Origin: Schistosoma haematobium
Taxonomy: Eukaryota > Platyhelminthes > Trematoda > Strigeidida > Schistosomatidae
Length of the DNA: 64,000 nucleotides
Reading direction: 5' to 3'
Assembly: GCF_000699445.3 (NCBI RefSeq)
Contig: NC_067200.1
Span: 10,705,450 to 10,769,449, forward strand
Both the position numbers and the translations under genes were made by a program. Position 1 is the stretch's first letter; the number at the start of each line of letters is the position of its first letter. Of the stretch, positions 63,148 through 64,000 are shown piece after piece. The notes below the pieces were generated by a model, which was given only the letters and a program-made list of their open reading frames with translations, searched no databases and was not told where the DNA came from.

Positions 63148-63229
63148 CTGTATAAAAAAGAATGATAGAGAAAAGGGTTAGAAGCGCTGCATATCTAAAG
63201 AAAAAATTACAACAGAAATAATGTTTAAG

Positions 63230-63800
63230 GCAAAAGATACTTTGGTTGGAGTCTCAATGTAGATATCAATATCGGGATTTGTCAGTGCTATGTTTGAAGA
63301 GATTACGAGGTCATCTAAATCAGAGAACGGAAAGAAAAATCAGAGACATAACGACAAGACAAGCTAAACTATTCCGATGCGTCCCAACCCTGCTAACTAG
63401 AGGGAGAAGACCTGGTTCAGATGAGGGAAAAGTATATTTCACAAGTAACCAGAAGCACAAAATAGCAACCCATCAATGACGTTTAAAGTCCTTTCAAGTA
63501 GGAAATACAATCTGGAGGTAAAAATGGACAATTTCAGCGCGGAAACGAGAAATTCAATTTTCAAAAGTAAAATTACAAAAATAAGACGTTTACCAAGTGA
63601 TTTCTGAGGATCAAGCATCCCCAACAGTCAAGTGCATCCAGTTAACGAATCGTAAATAGGAAAAAACTTGTGAATAGTGAATTTCACTGTTAGCCACTAT
63701 CCATTTATTCCATAAAACATGTAATATAAAGTGGTTATATCGAGGCAATCAAAATAGAATGTAATTATGCCACCAAAGATTGGTCGAAATTTCGGTTTTC
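63230..63800 (+). repeat. Hammerhead-bearing SINE split by a solo LTR
   Basis: The left part (tttggttggagtctcaatgt, agatatcaatatcgggattt) and right part (gtgcatccagttaacgaatc, gtaaataggaaaaaac, atttcactgttagccactat, atatcgaggcaatcaaaata) align with the head-side and the ribozyme/tail side of the SINE at 34590-34870. The core is TTAACGA at 63642-63648 (consensus CTGANGA), so it is inactive. A gypsy LTR sits between the two parts. Confidence 0.8.
63286..63626 (-). repeat. Solo gypsy LTR inserted in the SINE
   Basis: Minus strand starts TGTTGGGGATGCTTGATCC at 63626 and ends at TAGCA (63286). 341 bp, so shorter than 415 through internal deletions. Flanks are gtcag (63281-63285) and gtcaa (63627-63631), a 5-bp target duplication with one change. 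Confidence 0.88.
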
Positions 63801-64000
63801 CTTATCAACAACGTGATAATTTAAACATTTACTAACAAAAATGTCAAGTATTTGTCGCTAATAACCATGGAGCAATTGAGTGAAGTTGAATTAGTTCATG
63901 AGTAGTTGAAATACGTGTTACCGTTGTTGATATCGAATTATGGATCAGTGGAGCCTGAAGATCCTGATTTATATCCTAGAGTTGGGAGGGGTTACGGATC

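Noticed and set aside
1..64000. Search for CRISPR arrays, operons or bacterial defence-type systems
   Set aside because: The window is a eukaryotic, intron-rich locus. No spaced direct repeats or prokaryotic gene order are present.

Overview
This window looks like nuclear DNA of a blood fluke (Schistosoma or a close schistosomatid). It is AT-rich. It carries long (TA)n arrays, RTE-type non-LTR retrotransposons, Ty3/gypsy LTR elements with 415-bp LTRs, a Penelope-like scrap, and many copies of SINEs that carry schistosome-type hammerhead ribozyme remnants. Species cannot be fixed from the sequence alone.

One gene fills the window on the minus strand. I assembled 37 exons by hand (63147 down to 3754). 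Every junction keeps reading frame and every intron is GT...AG. Together they give 8,012 coding nt, or 2,670 complete codons with no internal stop. The protein is the ortholog of KIAA0100/BLTP2 (Drosophila Hobbit, yeast FMP27/Hob, plant SABRE), a bridge-like lipid transfer protein at ER-plasma membrane contacts. The GFWDK-family core (here GWWDK), the conserved block with DDPFE, LWCR, NDHHSV, RPIRRG, ISRC and VGGISVKE motifs, and the phase-matched junctions support this. Both ends are missing. The first exon here starts mid-codon, so N-terminal exons lie above 64000. The last exon ends in phase 0 just before the conserved C-terminal block, so more exons lie below 1. The fluke protein is longer than I recall for the human one because of Asn/Thr/Ser-rich insertions.

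Layout (gene 5' to 3', falling coordinates): exons 1-5 (63.1-54.5 kb) encode the N-terminal groove part. Exons 6-10 (53.7-46.2 kb) hold the FPYxY and DDPFE blocks. Intron 10 holds a decayed antisense gypsy element with its 3' LTR. Exons 11-19 (42.2-31.2 kb) hold the LWCR, GWWDK and RPIRRG blocks. Exons 20-26 (30.0-21.2 kb) mix conserved islands with low-complexity inserts. Exons 27-37 (19.7-3.8 kb) hold the IHHEL-like, coiled-coil, ARWR and VGGISVKE blocks and an Asn/Ser-rich tail.

Everything else is intron or 3' flank, mostly mobile-element debris: RTE copies (one with a 290-codon open frame), three LTRs in antisense gypsy orientation relative to the one by the coding remnant (two apparently solo with target duplications), six degenerate hammerhead SINEs, a foldback repeat family carrying a tRNA-like core, a second ~550-bp repeat family, and (TA)n arrays, five of which sit within about 55 nt of a splice site. 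I see no other host gene, no rRNA or true tRNA gene, and no CRISPR.
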